Shown: positions 9,852 through 18,048, numbered from the stretch's first letter. The stretch: 64,000 nucleotides of DNA from UBA1181 sp045600225 (GCA_045600225.1 JAZRXL010000028.1:84549-148548); one strand, 5' to 3'. Notes: generated by a model from the sequence alone, not told the origin. Program-made: numbers and translations.

Positions 9852-9938
9852 TGCCAAATCTGTTGGCATGAATAAAAACCTTAAAATATTGGTGTTTGAT
9901 ATGTTTTTATATGGAAACATTCAGATGCCAATTTTTTT
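9852..9938 (+). promoter_or_regulatory. Possible alternative-hairpin terminator upstream of dnaA
   Basis: Three matching segments are visible: TGCCAA (9852-9857), TTGGCA (9863-9868) and TGCCAA (9926-9931), the last followed by seven T residues. Segment 2 can pair with 1 (small hairpin) or with 3 (hairpin plus T tract). Between them lies another hairpin (ATGTTT 9901-9906 with AAACAT 9915-9920). This layout resembles an attenuator, but the stems are short. It may simply be the terminator of the amidase-MCE unit. The rest of the 9824-10102 gap is AT-rich; I see no DnaA boxes in it. Confidence 0.35.
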
Positions 9939-10102
9939 ATAAATTACCTAAAATCAGTAATTTAAAAGGAATGGGCTGTCGTAAGTGTTTGAATATTAAG
10001 GCGAATTGTGTAAATGTTTAATTTTCAAGTATTTATTTTGTTTTTTGAATAACCAAATTTTTCTTTGTGTTTTTTTTTGAATAAAAAAAGTAGATATTTG
10101 CG

Positions 10103-11506
10103 ATGCAAAGAAAAAAACAGAATTTTATGAACGAGTATCGTGATAGTGTTCCTGAATGTGAACTTTTGTGGAATAAATGTCTTTCGATTATAAAAGACAA
10201 TATCTCCGAGCAGGAGTTTACAACATGGTTTGAGCCGATTGTGGCAGAGAGTTGGGTGGATCAGACGTTGACACTACAAGTTCCAAGTAATTTCTACGCG
10301 GAATTCGTAGATGTTCACTATCTAGGGTTGATGAAGTTGACATTTGACCGAGTAATGGGTCCAGGAACTAAGTTGATTTACAGCATTATGGCGGAGAGCG
10401 TCCAAAAGACGAAGATTAAGGTTGCTCCTTCGCAAACTGCAAATTCCCCATTTAACCCTTTTGTTTCGAAAGTAAAGCCTACGATAGAGCCTCAGTTGAA
10501 TCCTAATTATTCATTTGAGACTTTTGTGGAGGGCGCATGTAATAAAATGGGTAAAGAGGCAGGCTTGTCAGTTGCTGCATCTCCGTACAAAAACACATTT
10601 AGTCCATTATTCATATATGGAGGATCCGGTTTAGGAAAGACGCATTTGGTGCAGGCTATTGGATGGGAAATATTAAAGAAATTCCCAGAGAAAAATGTTC
10701 TTTACGTAGATGCTAATAGATTCCAACTGCAATATACGGATGCACATTTAAGCAATAAGGTAAATGAGTTCTTAAACTTTTACCAGCAGATGGATGTGTT
10801 AATCGTTGATGATATTCAGTTCTTCTCGGGAAGACCTGGAACTCAAAATGTATTCTTCCAAATATTCAATTATCTACAGCAGCAAGGCAAGCAGATAATA
10901 CTTACTTCTGATTGCTCTCCTAAAATGCTTCAGGGTCTTGAAGAAAGAATCTTGAGCCGTTTCAGATGGGGATTGACCGTTGAGTTGGAGGCTCCTTCTC
11001 AGTCAACTCGTATGCAGATCCTTCAGTCGAAGATTAGAAATGAAGGTTTGCTAATCCCTGAAAATGTGGTTGAATACATTGCTCAGAATGTAACTGAAAA
11101 CATTCGTGAGTTAGAGGGTGTGATTGTTTCTTTGCTTGCACAATCAACTTTAACGAAGGCTGAGATTAATATTGAGTTGGCAGAAAAGGTTATTGGTAGA
11201 ATTGTTGATGTGACAGAAAAGACAATCTCTATTCAATATATCCAAAAGTTGGTTTGTGACTATTTCAGACTCGATGCTAATGATATTCAGACAAAGTCGA
11301 GAAAGAGAGAAGTGGTACAAGCTCGACAAATTGCAATGTATCTTTCAAGAAAATATACAAAGAATTCTTTGTCTTCCATTGGTGAACAAATAGGTAAGCG
11401 TGACCATGCTACTGTATTGTACGCATGCAATGCAGTATCTGATTTGTTGAAATTCGATAAAAGTTTTAGACAAAGTTTGGATTCGATAGAGAATTCCTTA
11501 AAATAA
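10103..11506 (+). CDS. dnaA: Chromosomal replication initiator DnaA
   Basis: AAA+ initiator that binds DnaA boxes and opens oriC. Domain I covers about residues 15-95 (ELLWNKCLSIIKDNISEQEF) and a linker about 100-135. The AAA+ core has Walker A GGSGLGKT at 173-180, Walker B VDDIQF at 235-240 and the arginine-rich ERILSRF sensor segment. The C-terminal box-binding helix is GKRDHATVLYA. The length of 467 is normal. ATG 10103 gives a lysine-rich extension (MQRKKQNF), and ATG 10127 (MNEYRD) is an equally likely start. No DnaA box cluster is visible in the upstream gap, so the gene need not sit at oriC. Confidence 0.96.
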   Translation: MQRKKQNFMNEYRDSVPECELLWNKCLSIIKDNISEQEFTTWFEPIVAESWVDQTLTLQVPSNFYAEFVDVHYLGLMKLTFDRVMGPGTKLIYSIMAESVQKTKIKVAPSQTANSPFNPFVSKVKPTIEPQLNPNYSFETFVEGACNKMGKEAGLSVAASPYKNTFSPLFIYGGSGLGKTHLVQAIGWEILKKFPEKNVLYVDANRFQLQYTDAHLSNKVNEFLNFYQQMDVLIVDDIQFFSGRPGTQNVFFQIFNYLQQQGKQIILTSDCSPKMLQGLEERILSRFRWGLTVELEAPSQSTRMQILQSKIRNEGLLIPENVVEYIAQNVTENIRELEGVIVSLLAQSTLTKAEINIELAEKVIGRIVDVTEKTISIQYIQKLVCDYFRLDANDIQTKSRKREVVQARQIAMYLSRKYTKNSLSSIGEQIGKRDHATVLYACNAVSDLLKFDKSFRQSLDSIENSLK

Positions 11507-11543
11507 TTTCTATATTTGTAGCTGTAAAATATTTGATTTTGTT

Positions 11544-12098
11544 ATGGTATATAAGTTTATTCTTTTATCCGATGAAGTGGATGACTTCGTTCGCGAAATC
11601 CATATTGATTCTGAGGCTACATTCTTAGATTTACACGACATTATATTAAAGTCTGTTGGTTACAATAATGATCAGCCGACTTCTTTCTTTGTCTGTGATG
11701 AAGATTGGGAGAAAGAGACCGAGATCACACAGGTGGAGATGGATACAGCTTCCGATGTAGATAGCTACATTATGGAGGACACAAAGTTGGAGGAGTTTAT
11801 GGATGATGAAGGACAAAAGTTGATGTTTGTCTTTGATTATTTGAATGAGCGCTCTTTCTTTATGGAATTGAAGTCTATAATTACAAATAAAGAATTGGAT
11901 GAGGCAGTATGTAAGGTGTCGAAAGGAAAGGCTCCCGTTCAGGTTTTGGACGGATTGTTCTTCGATGATGCTGCTTTAGCAAAGAAAAACTCGTCATTTT
12001 CGTTTGACGATGAGTCTGAAGACTTCTTGGAGGGAGAAGGATTCAACGACGATGAATTAGATGGTTTAAGTATAAATGATAGTCTTTACGGAGAGTAG
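11544..12098 (+). CDS. pRiA4b ORF-3-like (PRiA4_ORF3) protein
   Basis: Small acidic cytoplasmic protein of unknown function. The N-terminus (YKFILLSDEVDDFVREIHID, then SEATFLDLHDIIL) and the middle segment matching FVFDYLNERSFFMEL resemble the PRiA4_ORF3 family, sometimes labelled an IS1096 passenger protein. The C-terminal 40 residues are very acidic (DDESEDFLEGEGFNDDELDG), which is usual for the Bacteroidota members. It follows dnaA by 37 bp, with a TATATTTG -7-like box at 11511-11518. There is no transposase or inverted repeat nearby, so it is not part of an insertion sequence here. Confidence 0.75.
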   Translation: MVYKFILLSDEVDDFVREIHIDSEATFLDLHDIILKSVGYNNDQPTSFFVCDEDWEKETEITQVEMDTASDVDSYIMEDTKLEEFMDDEGQKLMFVFDYLNERSFFMELKSIITNKELDEAVCKVSKGKAPVQVLDGLFFDDAALAKKNSSFSFDDESEDFLEGEGFNDDELDGLSINDSLYGE

Positions 12099-12112
12099 TG
12101 TTGCTACTCTCC
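12090..12112 (+). terminator. Hairpin terminator after the pRiA4b-like gene
   Basis: Perfect 9-bp arms GGAGAGTAG and CTACTCTCC with a 5-nt loop include the stop codon of the upstream gene. CTCTTTTGG follows, a modest T-rich tail. Confidence 0.6.
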
Positions 12113-12261
12113 CTCTTTTGGTACATTCTTTGTACTTTTTTAATAGGAGAAAACTTTAAATACTATCCGCTTTTTCTTTCTTTTAGATAAGGTTTTCCCC
12201 GTTAAAAGTATGATTTGACCTTGGTCGAGTCTTTTTTAGTATGAATTTAATACCAGGTGTT

Positions 12262-12663
12262 ATGAGAAAAACGATTGTTTCTTCAGTGTTGTTCATTTTC
12301 ACTTTGTCTTTGTTCTCTTCTAATGCACAAAAATCCGTAGATGGTAAGGTGTTGAAGGAGATTAAAGAGTGGCGTGTCGAAGGATCTAAGAAAAAATTGG
12401 ATCATTTGACAAAGTTCGGTCCTGAAGGAAAAAAGATGGAAGAAATAGAGTACTCTTCTATTGGTGAGCAAAAATCTCGTACAACTTACACTTATAATGA
12501 AAAGGGTAAGTGTGTAGAGGAAAAACATTATGACGAGTACAATAAGTTGGAAAAAACATACCAGTTCGAATACCTCGAAAATGGTAAAAAGAAATCTCAA
12601 AAGACCATTTTGCCTAATGGTAAAGTAAAAAGTTACAAGGAGTTTGAATATATTGTAGAGTAA
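12262..12663 (+). CDS. Small secreted protein with toxin_15/MORN-like repeats
   Basis: About 133 residues with a clear signal peptide (MRKTIVSSVLFIFTLSLFSS, cleavage after NAQ). The mature part is lysine/glutamate-rich with repeated YTYNEKGKCVEEKHYDE-like strands, similar in style to RHS/MORN-type antitoxin-like beta repeats. I do not recognise a specific family. The frame opens at 12241, but ATG 12262 places the basic n-region correctly. Its stop overlaps the start of the VTC gene (TAATG), so it is the first gene of the polyphosphate operon and may be a periplasmic accessory. Confidence 0.65.
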   Translation: MRKTIVSSVLFIFTLSLFSSNAQKSVDGKVLKEIKEWRVEGSKKKLDHLTKFGPEGKKMEEIEYSSIGEQKSRTTYTYNEKGKCVEEKHYDEYNKLEKTYQFEYLENGKKKSQKTILPNGKVKSYKEFEYIVE

Positions 12664-13424
12664 TGATAGATCAAATCATTAAAACGGTTGACGAAAAGCT
12701 TGCGGCTTTTGATTCGATCACTCTTGACGAGATGAGTGGTATCCGATTGATGAATCGCATTGATACAAAATTCCTTGTTAATGTGAATCAGTTACCCACT
12801 CTTTTGGAGATGGCCAAGAAGGATTATTATGTGCAGGAAATAGATAGCTTGCGTAAAGCTTTCTATCGTACTTTGTACTACGATACACCTTCTGCAACAA
12901 TGTATACTGTTCATCAAGACGGCAAACTGAATCGTCAGAAGATTAGAGTGCGTGAGTATGTTGAATCTAATTTGATGTTCTTGGAGGTGAAAACCAAAAA
13001 CAATAAAGGAAGAACATCAAAGAAGAGGATCACTATTAAGGATGAGAATGTTCTGAATAATCAAGACGCTATTGCTTTCTTAGATGAGAAATCCAAGTTC
13101 AAGATGAATGAGATTGGATTCCGTCTTCGTAATAGTTTCTTCCGCATTACGTTAGTGAATAAAGAGAAGTCTGAAAGATTGACAATCGATTTCAATATCA
13201 ATTTCATTAATTGTGTTACCGATGTGAAAAACTCTATTCCTAAATTGTGCATTGTAGAGGTGAAACAGGATGGTAATGCTCATTCTCACTTTAAGGATTA
13301 TCTTAGCGCATTGAGAATTAAGAAGCGCAGCATAAGTAAATATTGCTTGGGTATGGTTTTGACGGATGAGTCTTTAAAATATAATCGATTTAAAGAGAAG
13401 GTCCGTTACATCAACAAGTTGTGA
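12663..13424 (+). CDS. VTC-domain polyphosphate polymerase-like protein
   Basis: Belongs to the VTC domain family, whose yeast member Vtc4 makes polyphosphate from ATP inside a basic tunnel barrel. Visible features are GIRLMNRIDTKFLVNVNQL near the N-terminus, YRTLYYDTPS, a basic strand RQKIRVREYV, FLEVKTKNNKGRTSKKR, and the closing glutamate strand CIVEVKQDG. These match the alternating basic and acidic tunnel residues of the family. No SPX or membrane domain is present. The start overlaps the previous stop by one base, and a DUF4956 membrane protein follows, a pairing often seen in bacteria. It probably acts at the inner membrane with that partner. Confidence 0.85.
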   Translation: MIDQIIKTVDEKLAAFDSITLDEMSGIRLMNRIDTKFLVNVNQLPTLLEMAKKDYYVQEIDSLRKAFYRTLYYDTPSATMYTVHQDGKLNRQKIRVREYVESNLMFLEVKTKNNKGRTSKKRITIKDENVLNNQDAIAFLDEKSKFKMNEIGFRLRNSFFRITLVNKEKSERLTIDFNINFINCVTDVKNSIPKLCIVEVKQDGNAHSHFKDYLSALRIKKRSISKYCLGMVLTDESLKYNRFKEKVRYINKL

Positions 13425-13480
13425 TAGAGAAATTTTAAAGTATAAATAGAAAGAAATAAAAATAGTAAACAGTAAATATT

Positions 13481-14161
13481 ATGGCACTTTTAAACAGTAT
13501 TTTGGATTACGAGTTTTTTGGTACTCCTTTGGTTAATACGGATGGCCTTTGGTTGTTGTTGTTCCGTTTTGGCTTAAATGTTTTAATCACTTCGTTGATC
13601 ATTGTTTGGCTTTATTATGGAAAGTCAAAAAGAAGAGATTATGTTTTTACTTTCACATTGATTAGTACAACAGTATTCTTGCTTATCTTCTTGTTAGGAA
13701 GCGAGAAACTTCAGATCGGTTTGGCGTTAGGTCTATTCGCCATCTTTGGTATCATTCGTTATAGAACGGATACTGTGCCTATTCGTGAGATGACCTATTT
13801 GTTCCTTATTATCGGTTTGTCTGTAATCAATGCGTTGGCTATTAGCGTAAGTTACATGGAACTTCTTATCACCAATGGTTTGTTCCTCTTGATGACATGG
13901 TTGATGGAGAAGACTCGTATTGTATCTAAGAGCGCTTGCAAACTGATCAAGTATGAGAAGATTGATTTGGTGACTCCTGATAAGTATGATGAGATGTTGG
14001 CTGATATTAAGAAGCGTACTGGCTTGAATGTTACTAAATTCGAAGTTGGTTACATCGATTTCTTGAAGGATACTGCTTTGGTTAAGGTATATTACGAGGC
14101 AGCTACACAAGAGATTAATACAGTGGATTCAATCACTCGTGCAAAAGATTTTAATGGATAA
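13481..14161 (+). CDS. DUF4956 inner-membrane protein
   Basis: Integral membrane protein with about four hydrophobic segments in the first 140 residues (LLLFRFGLNVLITSLIIVWL, FTLISTTVFLLIFLLG, LGLFAIFGIIRYRTDTVPIR and LIIGLSVINALAIS). A soluble C-terminal domain of about 80 residues follows. The FGIIRYRTDTVPIREMTYLF stretch is typical of DUF4956. This family is regularly encoded beside VTC-domain proteins, so a role as membrane partner or channel for polyphosphate synthesis is likely but unproven. The gene overlaps the next one by 8 bases. Confidence 0.82.
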   Translation: MALLNSILDYEFFGTPLVNTDGLWLLLFRFGLNVLITSLIIVWLYYGKSKRRDYVFTFTLISTTVFLLIFLLGSEKLQIGLALGLFAIFGIIRYRTDTVPIREMTYLFLIIGLSVINALAISVSYMELLITNGLFLLMTWLMEKTRIVSKSACKLIKYEKIDLVTPDKYDEMLADIKKRTGLNVTKFEVGYIDFLKDTALVKVYYEAATQEINTVDSITRAKDFNG

Positions 14162-14834
14162 ATCTATTTTAAAAATATTAGTGTTGCTCATCTCTCTCTG
14201 CTGTGCCTCTTTGGTCATGGCAGAGAAAGATGATTGCGATTTTACAACATCGTATGATGCTGGCATTTCGAAGAAGTTTTTCAAACGTCTTGAATTGGGC
14301 GTTACGGAATCGTTGTCTTTGAAAAACAATTCGACGACAGTTGGTAAGGTGTCGACAAAGGTAGATCTCTCTTATGCGATTGTTCGTAGGATATTTAAAG
14401 TGGGTGTTTCCTATACTGCCATTGCGAAGGAGCGTAAGACTGAATACTTCTTTAATCAAAAATTCAGTGGCTATACCAATCTAAAATACGATGTGAATAG
14501 ATTTTCATTTGCATGGAAATCTCGTTATGAAATGACGGATCGTCCTGAAAGAAAAGTGGAAAAACAGTGGGTGGGCTATTGGCGAAACAAATTGTCGGTG
14601 GAGGCGAAACTTCCCAAGGTGCCTTTGTATCCCTCTTTGGCGGCTGAGATGTTTTATAGGACGAATAACTACAAAGGCAATGCGATAACAAAAATGCGTT
14701 ATGAGTTTGCCATGAAGTATGAATTCAACAAGAAAAATTCATTGAAGTTGTATTATCAATATGACGATGCAATGAATGTTGTACATCCATTAGATAAAAG
14801 TAATCTGGGATTAGCATATCAGTATAGTTTATAA
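14154..14834 (+). CDS. DUF2490-family outer-membrane barrel protein
   Basis: Small predicted outer-membrane barrel. A signal peptide (ILKILVLLISLCCASLVMA) is followed by alternating amphipathic strands such as LELGVTESLSLKNNSTTVG and LKYDVNRFSFAWKSRYEM, and an aromatic C-terminal segment (LGLAYQYSL). The pattern fits DUF2490. An upstream GTG (14139) is in frame, but ATG 14154 begins the signal peptide directly. It overlaps the DUF4956 gene and is followed 8 bp later by the YejM-like gene, so it is inside the same operon. Its function is unknown. Confidence 0.75.
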   Translation: MDKSILKILVLLISLCCASLVMAEKDDCDFTTSYDAGISKKFFKRLELGVTESLSLKNNSTTVGKVSTKVDLSYAIVRRIFKVGVSYTAIAKERKTEYFFNQKFSGYTNLKYDVNRFSFAWKSRYEMTDRPERKVEKQWVGYWRNKLSVEAKLPKVPLYPSLAAEMFYRTNNYKGNAITKMRYEFAMKYEFNKKNSLKLYYQYDDAMNVVHPLDKSNLGLAYQYSL

Positions 14835-14842
14835 GTTACAAA

Positions 14843-16693
14843 ATGAATTTTATCTTGAAATTATCGGAGTTCCTTTCTGATAAGAAATTGAAAGCAGGAG
14901 TTTGGTTCTTTTTACTGAATTCCGCTTTTGTGTTTTTTATATCTATCAAATATCTCTCTTTGCTCTTTTCTCCTGTTTCTTCAGGAGCGTCGGAGATTCA
15001 TCCGTTTTATTCCGCATTCGCTTGCTATTCGCATTTCATTGCAATAGCCTTTCTCCCTTTCGTTTTGTTGTTTCTTCCCTTGTGCCTTTTTAAGGTTCAA
15101 TACAAAGGAATAAAGTGTGTTGTGATTGTTGTTTCAACCTTGGCTCTTATTGTGTTGGCAATTGATGCCTATGTGTTTTCTTTGTATCGTTTCCACTTGA
15201 ATTCGTATGTGTTGGAGCAAGTTTTTGGACCTGCATCGGGCCAAGTGTTTGAATTTTCGATAGGACAATACATTGCGGTTGCTTCCATATTGTTCGGATT
15301 GTTGGCGATAGAGTGGGGCGTTTTTAGAATTGCGGAAAAACTTGCACAAAGGAATTGGTTTAGGATTCCATTGGCAGTATTAGTGTTGTGGTCATTCGCA
15401 TTGGTGGGAGTGCAATTGTACCGAACCTATGCATTGTTTAAAGGAGACCGCTCCATCTTGGCAATTGAAAATTATTTCCCGATGGTGGTTCCGTTTTATC
15501 CAAATCAGTTTTTCCCTCAGTATGATTTCTCGATTCCAATGGAAGTGGAGGGAAAGAGTTACATCTATCCCAAACGTGAATTGGCAACCCATCCTACGAG
15601 AAAGAATCTATTGATTATCTCGTTTGATTCGTGGAGGGCATCGACACTCGACTCGTTGACTGCACCTAATATTTGTCGCTTTTCGAAAAGAGCTCATGTG
15701 TTTACTCGACATTATAGTGGAAGTAATGGAACAAAATCGGGCGTTTTCACTTTGTTTTATGGATTGCCTGGCGCTTATTTCAGGGATTTTCAAAGACAAT
15801 CTCTTTCCCCTGTTTTATTAGATGTGTTGAAGCAAAATGGGAACGATATGCATCTCTTCCCGAGTGCATCTCTTAGAAATCCGCCATTGGATAAGACTGT
15901 GTTCTTGACCCTTGCTGATCAATGTGATCCTACAGAAGGGCTGAATGCTTGGCAGAGAGACGAAAACCTTTCGACTAAGTTTAGACACTATTTGGCAGAA
16001 AGAGATACAACGGTTCCCTTCTTCTCGTTCCTTTTCTTTGATTCTCTTCATAGTATGATAAAACCGGACGATTTTAAGGGTCCGTTCCAACCTTCGTGGA
16101 ATATTGCACATTATGAAAGATTGGGGAAGGATGTTGATCCCGGTGAGTTTTTGAATCTCTACAAGAATATGGTGTATTACTTGGATAGTTTGGTGGGAGA
16201 AATATTGAACGATTTAGAGAGTAGAGGAGAGCTCGATAATACGATTGTGGTTATAACAGGGGATCACGCTCAGGAGTTTGATGACAGCAAACATGCGTTT
16301 TGGGGACATAATGGTAATTTTTCCGAAGCGCAATTGCATGTTCCTTTTGTGTATTATGATGGAAAAGAAGCTAGCGTGCATGATGCTTGGACTTCTCATT
16401 ACGATGTTGTTCCAACATTGATGAAAGATCTCTTCCGAGTGGAAAATCCGACAGAGGATTATTGTATAGGAAAAGATTTGTTTGAAGTGGAAGCAAGAGA
16501 CTATTTGTTGGTGGATAGTTACATTGGAGTAGGTGTGTTGGATTCGAATGGGAAAGGGACAAACCTCTTGTATGATGGAACTTTACAGATTGTAGATGAA
16601 AAGTTGACAGAGGATTATGGCTCTTCTGTGGATGAAGCGGTTGTTTCATTTGTGATGTCTACTTTGTCTCAATTCTATGAGAAGGGGAGATAG
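14843..16693 (+). CDS. YejM/PbgA-like inner-membrane alkaline-phosphatase-fold protein
   Basis: A 616-residue protein with five N-terminal membrane segments (about 18-195) and a periplasmic sulfatase/LtaS-like domain. The order matches YejM (PbgA/LapC): DUF3413-like membrane part, then NLLIISFDSWRASTLDSL (metal-site start), FTRHYSGSNGTKSGVFTLFY (compare RHMSSGNTTDNGIFGLFYG of the E. coli protein), DNTIVVITGDHAQEF and AFWGHNGNFSEAQLHVPFVY. YejM senses lipopolysaccharide in enterobacteria. Unlike it, this copy keeps the Asp and His residues (GDHAQEF, WGHNG) expected of an active metal site, so it may be a real hydrolase or transferase. It is the last gene of the VTC operon. Confidence 0.8.
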   Translation: MNFILKLSEFLSDKKLKAGVWFFLLNSAFVFFISIKYLSLLFSPVSSGASEIHPFYSAFACYSHFIAIAFLPFVLLFLPLCLFKVQYKGIKCVVIVVSTLALIVLAIDAYVFSLYRFHLNSYVLEQVFGPASGQVFEFSIGQYIAVASILFGLLAIEWGVFRIAEKLAQRNWFRIPLAVLVLWSFALVGVQLYRTYALFKGDRSILAIENYFPMVVPFYPNQFFPQYDFSIPMEVEGKSYIYPKRELATHPTRKNLLIISFDSWRASTLDSLTAPNICRFSKRAHVFTRHYSGSNGTKSGVFTLFYGLPGAYFRDFQRQSLSPVLLDVLKQNGNDMHLFPSASLRNPPLDKTVFLTLADQCDPTEGLNAWQRDENLSTKFRHYLAERDTTVPFFSFLFFDSLHSMIKPDDFKGPFQPSWNIAHYERLGKDVDPGEFLNLYKNMVYYLDSLVGEILNDLESRGELDNTIVVITGDHAQEFDDSKHAFWGHNGNFSEAQLHVPFVYYDGKEASVHDAWTSHYDVVPTLMKDLFRVENPTEDYCIGKDLFEVEARDYLLVDSYIGVGVLDSNGKGTNLLYDGTLQIVDEKLTEDYGSSVDEAVVSFVMSTLSQFYEKGR

Positions 16694-16755
16694 GTAGTGA
16701 AGTATCGAAAAAATCGCTATAAATAGTCGAATTTTCGTACTTAAAACCTCCATTT

Positions 16756-16763
16756 TAATTTTG
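16756..16763 (+). promoter_or_regulatory. -7-like box upstream of the NifU-like gene
   Basis: TAATTTTG matches TAnnTTTG and lies 87 bp before the ATG in the 156-bp gap. I find no TTG at the right distance upstream. This is a weak call, although strong expression is expected from the biased codons of the gene. Confidence 0.3.
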
Positions 16764-16849
16764 TCATCTGCGTTTTTTTTGTTTCTTTTGTAGTTGGAAT
16801 TTTAATAACGGAATTTTTTGTAATTTATATCATATAATTAGTAAAGATT

Positions 16850-17551
16850 ATGGTTTATACACATGAAGTGCAACAAATGTGTTGTGTTGCCAAAGGTCCT
16901 AATCACGGACCAGCTCCAATTCCTGAAGAAGGAAAGTGGATTCAAGCAAAAGAGATTAAAGATATTTCTGGTTTGACTCACGGTATTGGATGGTGTGCTC
17001 CTCAACAAGGTGCATGTAAGTTGACATTGAATGTTAAGAAAGGTGTTATCGAAGAGTGTTTGGTTGAAACAATCGGATGTTCAGGTATGACTCACTCTGC
17101 AGCAATGGCATCAGAGATCCTTCCTGGCAAGACTTTGTTGGAAGCATTGAACACTGACTTGGTTTGTGATGCTATCAACACAGCAATGCGTGAGTTGTTC
17201 CTTCAAATCGTTTACGGACGTACTCAATCAGCTTTCTCTGAAGGTGGTTTGCCAGTAGGTGCTGGTTTGGAAGACCTAGGTAAGGGCTTGATCGGTCAAA
17301 TGGGTACATTGTACGGAACAAAGGCTAAGGGTACTCGTTACTTGCAATTGACAGAGGGATACATCACAAAGATGTTCTTGGATAAGGACGATCAAGTATG
17401 TGGTTATGAGTTCGTTCACATGGGTAAATTCATGGACGCAGTAAAGAAGGGTGTTCCTGCTGACGAGGCTTTGAAGAGCGTTACTGGTACTTACGGACGT
17501 ACTAAGAAAGAGGACGGAGCAGTTAAATCAATTGACCCACGTAAAGAATAA
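16850..17551 (+). CDS. NifU-like iron-sulfur cluster scaffold protein (GGGtGRT partner)
   Basis: Scaffold-type protein related to the N-terminal domain of NifU/IscU. The cysteines at 11, 12, 49, 56, 70, 77 and 106 include GWCAPQQGACKLTL and the IscU-like ETIGCSGMTHSAA. The C-terminal half (GRTQSAFSEGGLPVGAGLED) is specific to the version that pairs with GGGtGRT proteins. Codon use is strongly biased (GGT, GCA, TTG, AAG), suggesting high expression. Its partner gene lies 497 bp downstream, separated only by the four-helix-bundle cassette. The metabolic role of the pair is not known to me; Fe-S assembly or storage is inferred from the scaffold fold. Confidence 0.85.
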   Translation: MVYTHEVQQMCCVAKGPNHGPAPIPEEGKWIQAKEIKDISGLTHGIGWCAPQQGACKLTLNVKKGVIEECLVETIGCSGMTHSAAMASEILPGKTLLEALNTDLVCDAINTAMRELFLQIVYGRTQSAFSEGGLPVGAGLEDLGKGLIGQMGTLYGTKAKGTRYLQLTEGYITKMFLDKDDQVCGYEFVHMGKFMDAVKKGVPADEALKSVTGTYGRTKKEDGAVKSIDPRKE

Positions 17552-17584
17552 TTAAGAATTTTGAATTAAGAATTTTTAATTGAT
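17550..17584. repeat. Heptanucleotide array A: five AATTNNN units
   Basis: Five consecutive 7-mers read AATTAAG, AATTTTG, AATTAAG, AATTTTT and AATTGAT. The array begins at the second base of the TAA stop of the NifU-like gene and ends at the -33 TTG of the following promoter. Confidence 0.85.
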
Positions 17585-17614
17585 TGTAATTTAGAGAATA
17601 TAAACTTAATTTTG
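17584..17614 (+). promoter_or_regulatory. Bacteroidota-type promoter of the four-helix-bundle gene
   Basis: TTG at 17584-17586, a 20-bp spacer, and TAATTTTG at 17607-17614 fit -33/-7 of the Bacteroidota sigma factor. The expected start is near 17621, giving a leader of about 10 nt before the ATG at 17632. The -33 overlaps the last heptad of array A. Confidence 0.65.
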
Positions 17615-17631
17615 GATTTTAATTATTTTAG

Positions 17632-18015
17632 ATGTCTCTTAAGACAGAGAATGCTATTTTAGATAAAAGCAAAGCTTTCGCCATTCGTATCGTTAGGTTA
17701 TATCAATATTTAACGATTGATTCAGAGAAAAAGGAATATGTGATGTCGAAGCAGATTCTCAGAAGTGGAACCAGTATTGGAGCTAATATTAGAGAGTCTC
17801 GAAGAGCTCAAAGCACAAAGGATTTTGTTACGAAATTGTATGTGTCTTTGAAAGAGGCTGATGAGACAGCATATTGGTTAGAATTGTTGAAAGAGACTGA
17901 TTATCTTACCTCGCCAATGTTCGAGAGTTTGTATGTAGATTGTGAAGAGTTGTTGAAACTTCTTACGTCCATAATAAAAACGACTCAGAGCAATATGGAA
18001 AAAGGAGAGAAATAA
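17632..18015 (+). CDS. Four-helix-bundle protein (S23 / 23S rRNA intervening-sequence family)
   Basis: A 127-residue helical protein with the family core LRSGTSIGANIRESRRAQS (about 44-62), followed by FVTKLYVSLKEADETAYWLE. Members occur in 23S rRNA intervening sequences and as stand-alone genes; the related Avd protein works in diversity-generating retroelements. Here it is a single gene with its own promoter, placed between two genes normally adjacent, and bracketed by heptad arrays at 17550-17584 and 18014-18048. Its codon use is ordinary, unlike the highly biased neighbours. The biochemical function is unknown; nucleic-acid binding is a reasonable inference. Confidence 0.88.
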   Translation: MSLKTENAILDKSKAFAIRIVRLYQYLTIDSEKKEYVMSKQILRSGTSIGANIRESRRAQSTKDFVTKLYVSLKEADETAYWLELLKETDYLTSPMFESLYVDCEELLKLLTSIIKTTQSNMEKGEK

Positions 18016-18048
18016 TTCAAAATTCAAAATTCAAAATTCAGAATTATC
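18014..18048. repeat. Heptanucleotide array B: five AATTNNN units
   Basis: Five 7-mers: AATTCAA three times, then AATTCAG and AATTATC. The array starts at the second base of the TAA stop of the four-helix-bundle gene and ends on the base before the ATG of the GGGtGRT gene. Confidence 0.88.

Noticed and set aside
9824..10102. oriC upstream of dnaA
   Set aside because: AT-rich, but no TTATNCACA boxes were found by eye on either strand.
11544..12098. IS1096-type mobile element
   Set aside because: Only the passenger-like pRiA4b domain is present; no transposase or terminal repeats.
12283..12600. 105-codon minus-strand open frame rich in Phe
   Set aside because: Shadow of the lysine-rich small secreted protein gene.
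17632..18015. Diversity-generating retroelement (four-helix bundle as Avd)
   Set aside because: No reverse transcriptase, no template/variable repeat pair and no lectin-type target gene nearby.
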